A program made the translations under genes and the position numbers. Source: Acidobacteriota bacterium (GTDB lineage: Bacteria; Acidobacteriota; Terriglobia; Acidoferrales; UBA7541). Taken from it: a DNA stretch of 5,992 nucleotides. This document shows positions 5,651 through 5,992 of this stretch, piece after piece. The stretch lies in NCBI GenBank assembly GCA_019239815.1, contig JAFAZL010000956.1, positions 1-5,992 on the forward strand. Reading direction: 5' to 3'. The notes under the pieces are model-generated. The model searched no databases, was not told the DNA's origin, and worked only from the letters and a program-made list of their open reading frames with translations. How positions within the stretch are numbered: the stretch's first letter is position 1; each line of letters opens with the position of its first letter.

Positions 5651-5715
5651 ATCGACTCAGTGCAACCTTCACTCTCGATTTGACCGGCCGGCGTCACGAT
5701 TCGACGTTCCTGCAT
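5617..5715 (-). CDS. Candidate small ORF (32 aa), first of a possible chain before htrA
   Basis: ATG 5715 has a good ribosome binding site (GAGGTG, 5721-5726, 5 bases ahead). The 32-codon frame (begins MQERRIVTPAGQIESE) ends in a TGA that overlaps the internal ATG (5620) of the next small frame as ATGA. Codon bias is not convincing (about half of third positions are G/C) and no family is recognised. The strong ribosome binding site is the main support. It could be an upstream leader peptide controlling htrA translation or an accident. Confidence 0.25.
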   Translation of the reverse strand: MQERRIVTPAGQIESEGCTESIRRGSIRRWTE

Positions 5716-5992
5716 CGGTGCACCTCAAATTAGACGGCACTTCCCAATTTCTGCATCTCCCCACGACTGAGTATCTTCACTCCAAACGATTTGGTACCCC
5801 GTAAACCATTGAAAATAGAGGATGTAGAGACGCCTAGCTGCCATACCCGCTCTTGCCTCAACGATTCTCTTTGCATCAAACTAAATGTGCAGTTCTCTGC
5901 ACAAATCTCACGCGGAAACGCGCAATTTGATTCGAACCATGGAAAGTGATTTATTTCAGCGTATGAATTCCAGCCCAGACGCAACCCCCTCG
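5716..5992. other. AT-richer gene-free stretch upstream of htrA
   Basis: GC content over 5761-5940 is about 46% by hand count, against roughly 55-68% in the genes. No convincing promoter hexamer pair was found on the minus strand. A minus-strand frame (5730-5984) is open through to the right edge, but its residues look non-coding (many C, F, W and S, no recognisable motif). A short plus-strand frame from ATG 5939 is open to the edge for 18 codons and might be the start of a divergent gene. The stretch is best read as a regulatory spacer. Confidence 0.4.
5886..5903. promoter_or_regulatory. Operator-like inverted repeat in the htrA upstream region
   Basis: TGTGCAG (5886-5892) and CTGCACA (5897-5903) are perfect 7-base arms around the 4-base spacer TTCT, 18 bases in all, set in AT-rich DNA about 170 bases before the first small frame and 397 bases before htrA. 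Size and symmetry suit a dimeric helix-turn-helix repressor or activator. I cannot name the regulator. Confidence 0.4.

Noticed and set aside
5490..5672. N-terminal extension of HtrA by 61 residues
   Set aside because: The stretch is Arg-rich with poor codon bias and unlike a leader, while ATG 5489 has a well-placed GAGGGA and starts directly before a signal sequence.
5730..5984. Minus-strand 84-codon frame open to the right edge
   Set aside because: The segment is AT-richer than the genes, the start would be a TTG, and the residues show no motif or coding bias. It could only be rescued if the frame proves to continue a larger gene beyond the edge.

Overview
The window looks like a chromosomal segment of a soil-type, moderately high-GC Gram-negative bacterium, most plausibly an acidobacterium. 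This is inferred from the gene types (GAF sensor protein, DinB-fold protein, ECF sigma operon, Do-like periplasmic protease), coding GC of roughly 55-68% and heavy use of C/G-ending codons. No marker gene fixes the taxonomy. No tRNA, rRNA, CRISPR array, transposase or phage gene was seen.

Layout, left to right. (1) 1-557, minus strand: the N-terminal 185 residues of a GAF-domain signalling protein whose output domain lies off the left edge. A candidate sigma-70-type promoter (654-683) has its -10 box inside an inverted repeat. (2) 815-1717, plus strand: a class I SAM-dependent methyltransferase with a DOT1-like motif order. (3) 1747-2289, minus strand, convergent with it: a DinB/YfiT-fold protein with an intact three-histidine metal site. 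(4) 2504-3746, plus strand: a compact three-gene operon of an ECF sigma factor, a small single-pass membrane protein overlapping it by GTGA (anti-sigma candidate without a zinc motif), and a four-helix membrane protein of unknown family. A candidate ECF-type promoter (2457-2486) precedes it and may be autoregulatory. (5) 3747-3980: a gene-poor stretch with a perfect 20-bp palindrome, a Rho-independent terminator for the gene on its right, and a second imperfect palindrome. (6) 3981-5489, minus strand: a complete DegP/DegQ/HtrA-type serine protease with signal anchor, catalytic triad and two PDZ domains. (7) 5490-5992: the htrA upstream region, holding two overlapping small reading frames chained to htrA by ATGA overlaps, a short direct repeat, and an AT-richer portion with an 18-bp operator-like inverted repeat.

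The genes do not form one pathway. A loose theme is envelope sensing and stress: the ECF operon probably reports membrane state through its membrane partners, and HtrA degrades or refolds misfolded periplasmic proteins. ECF control of htrA is a reasonable hypothesis, but I found no copy of the candidate ECF promoter upstream of htrA. The items most worth a second look are the sigma/membrane-protein operon, the DOT1-like methyltransferase and the small overlapping frames before htrA.
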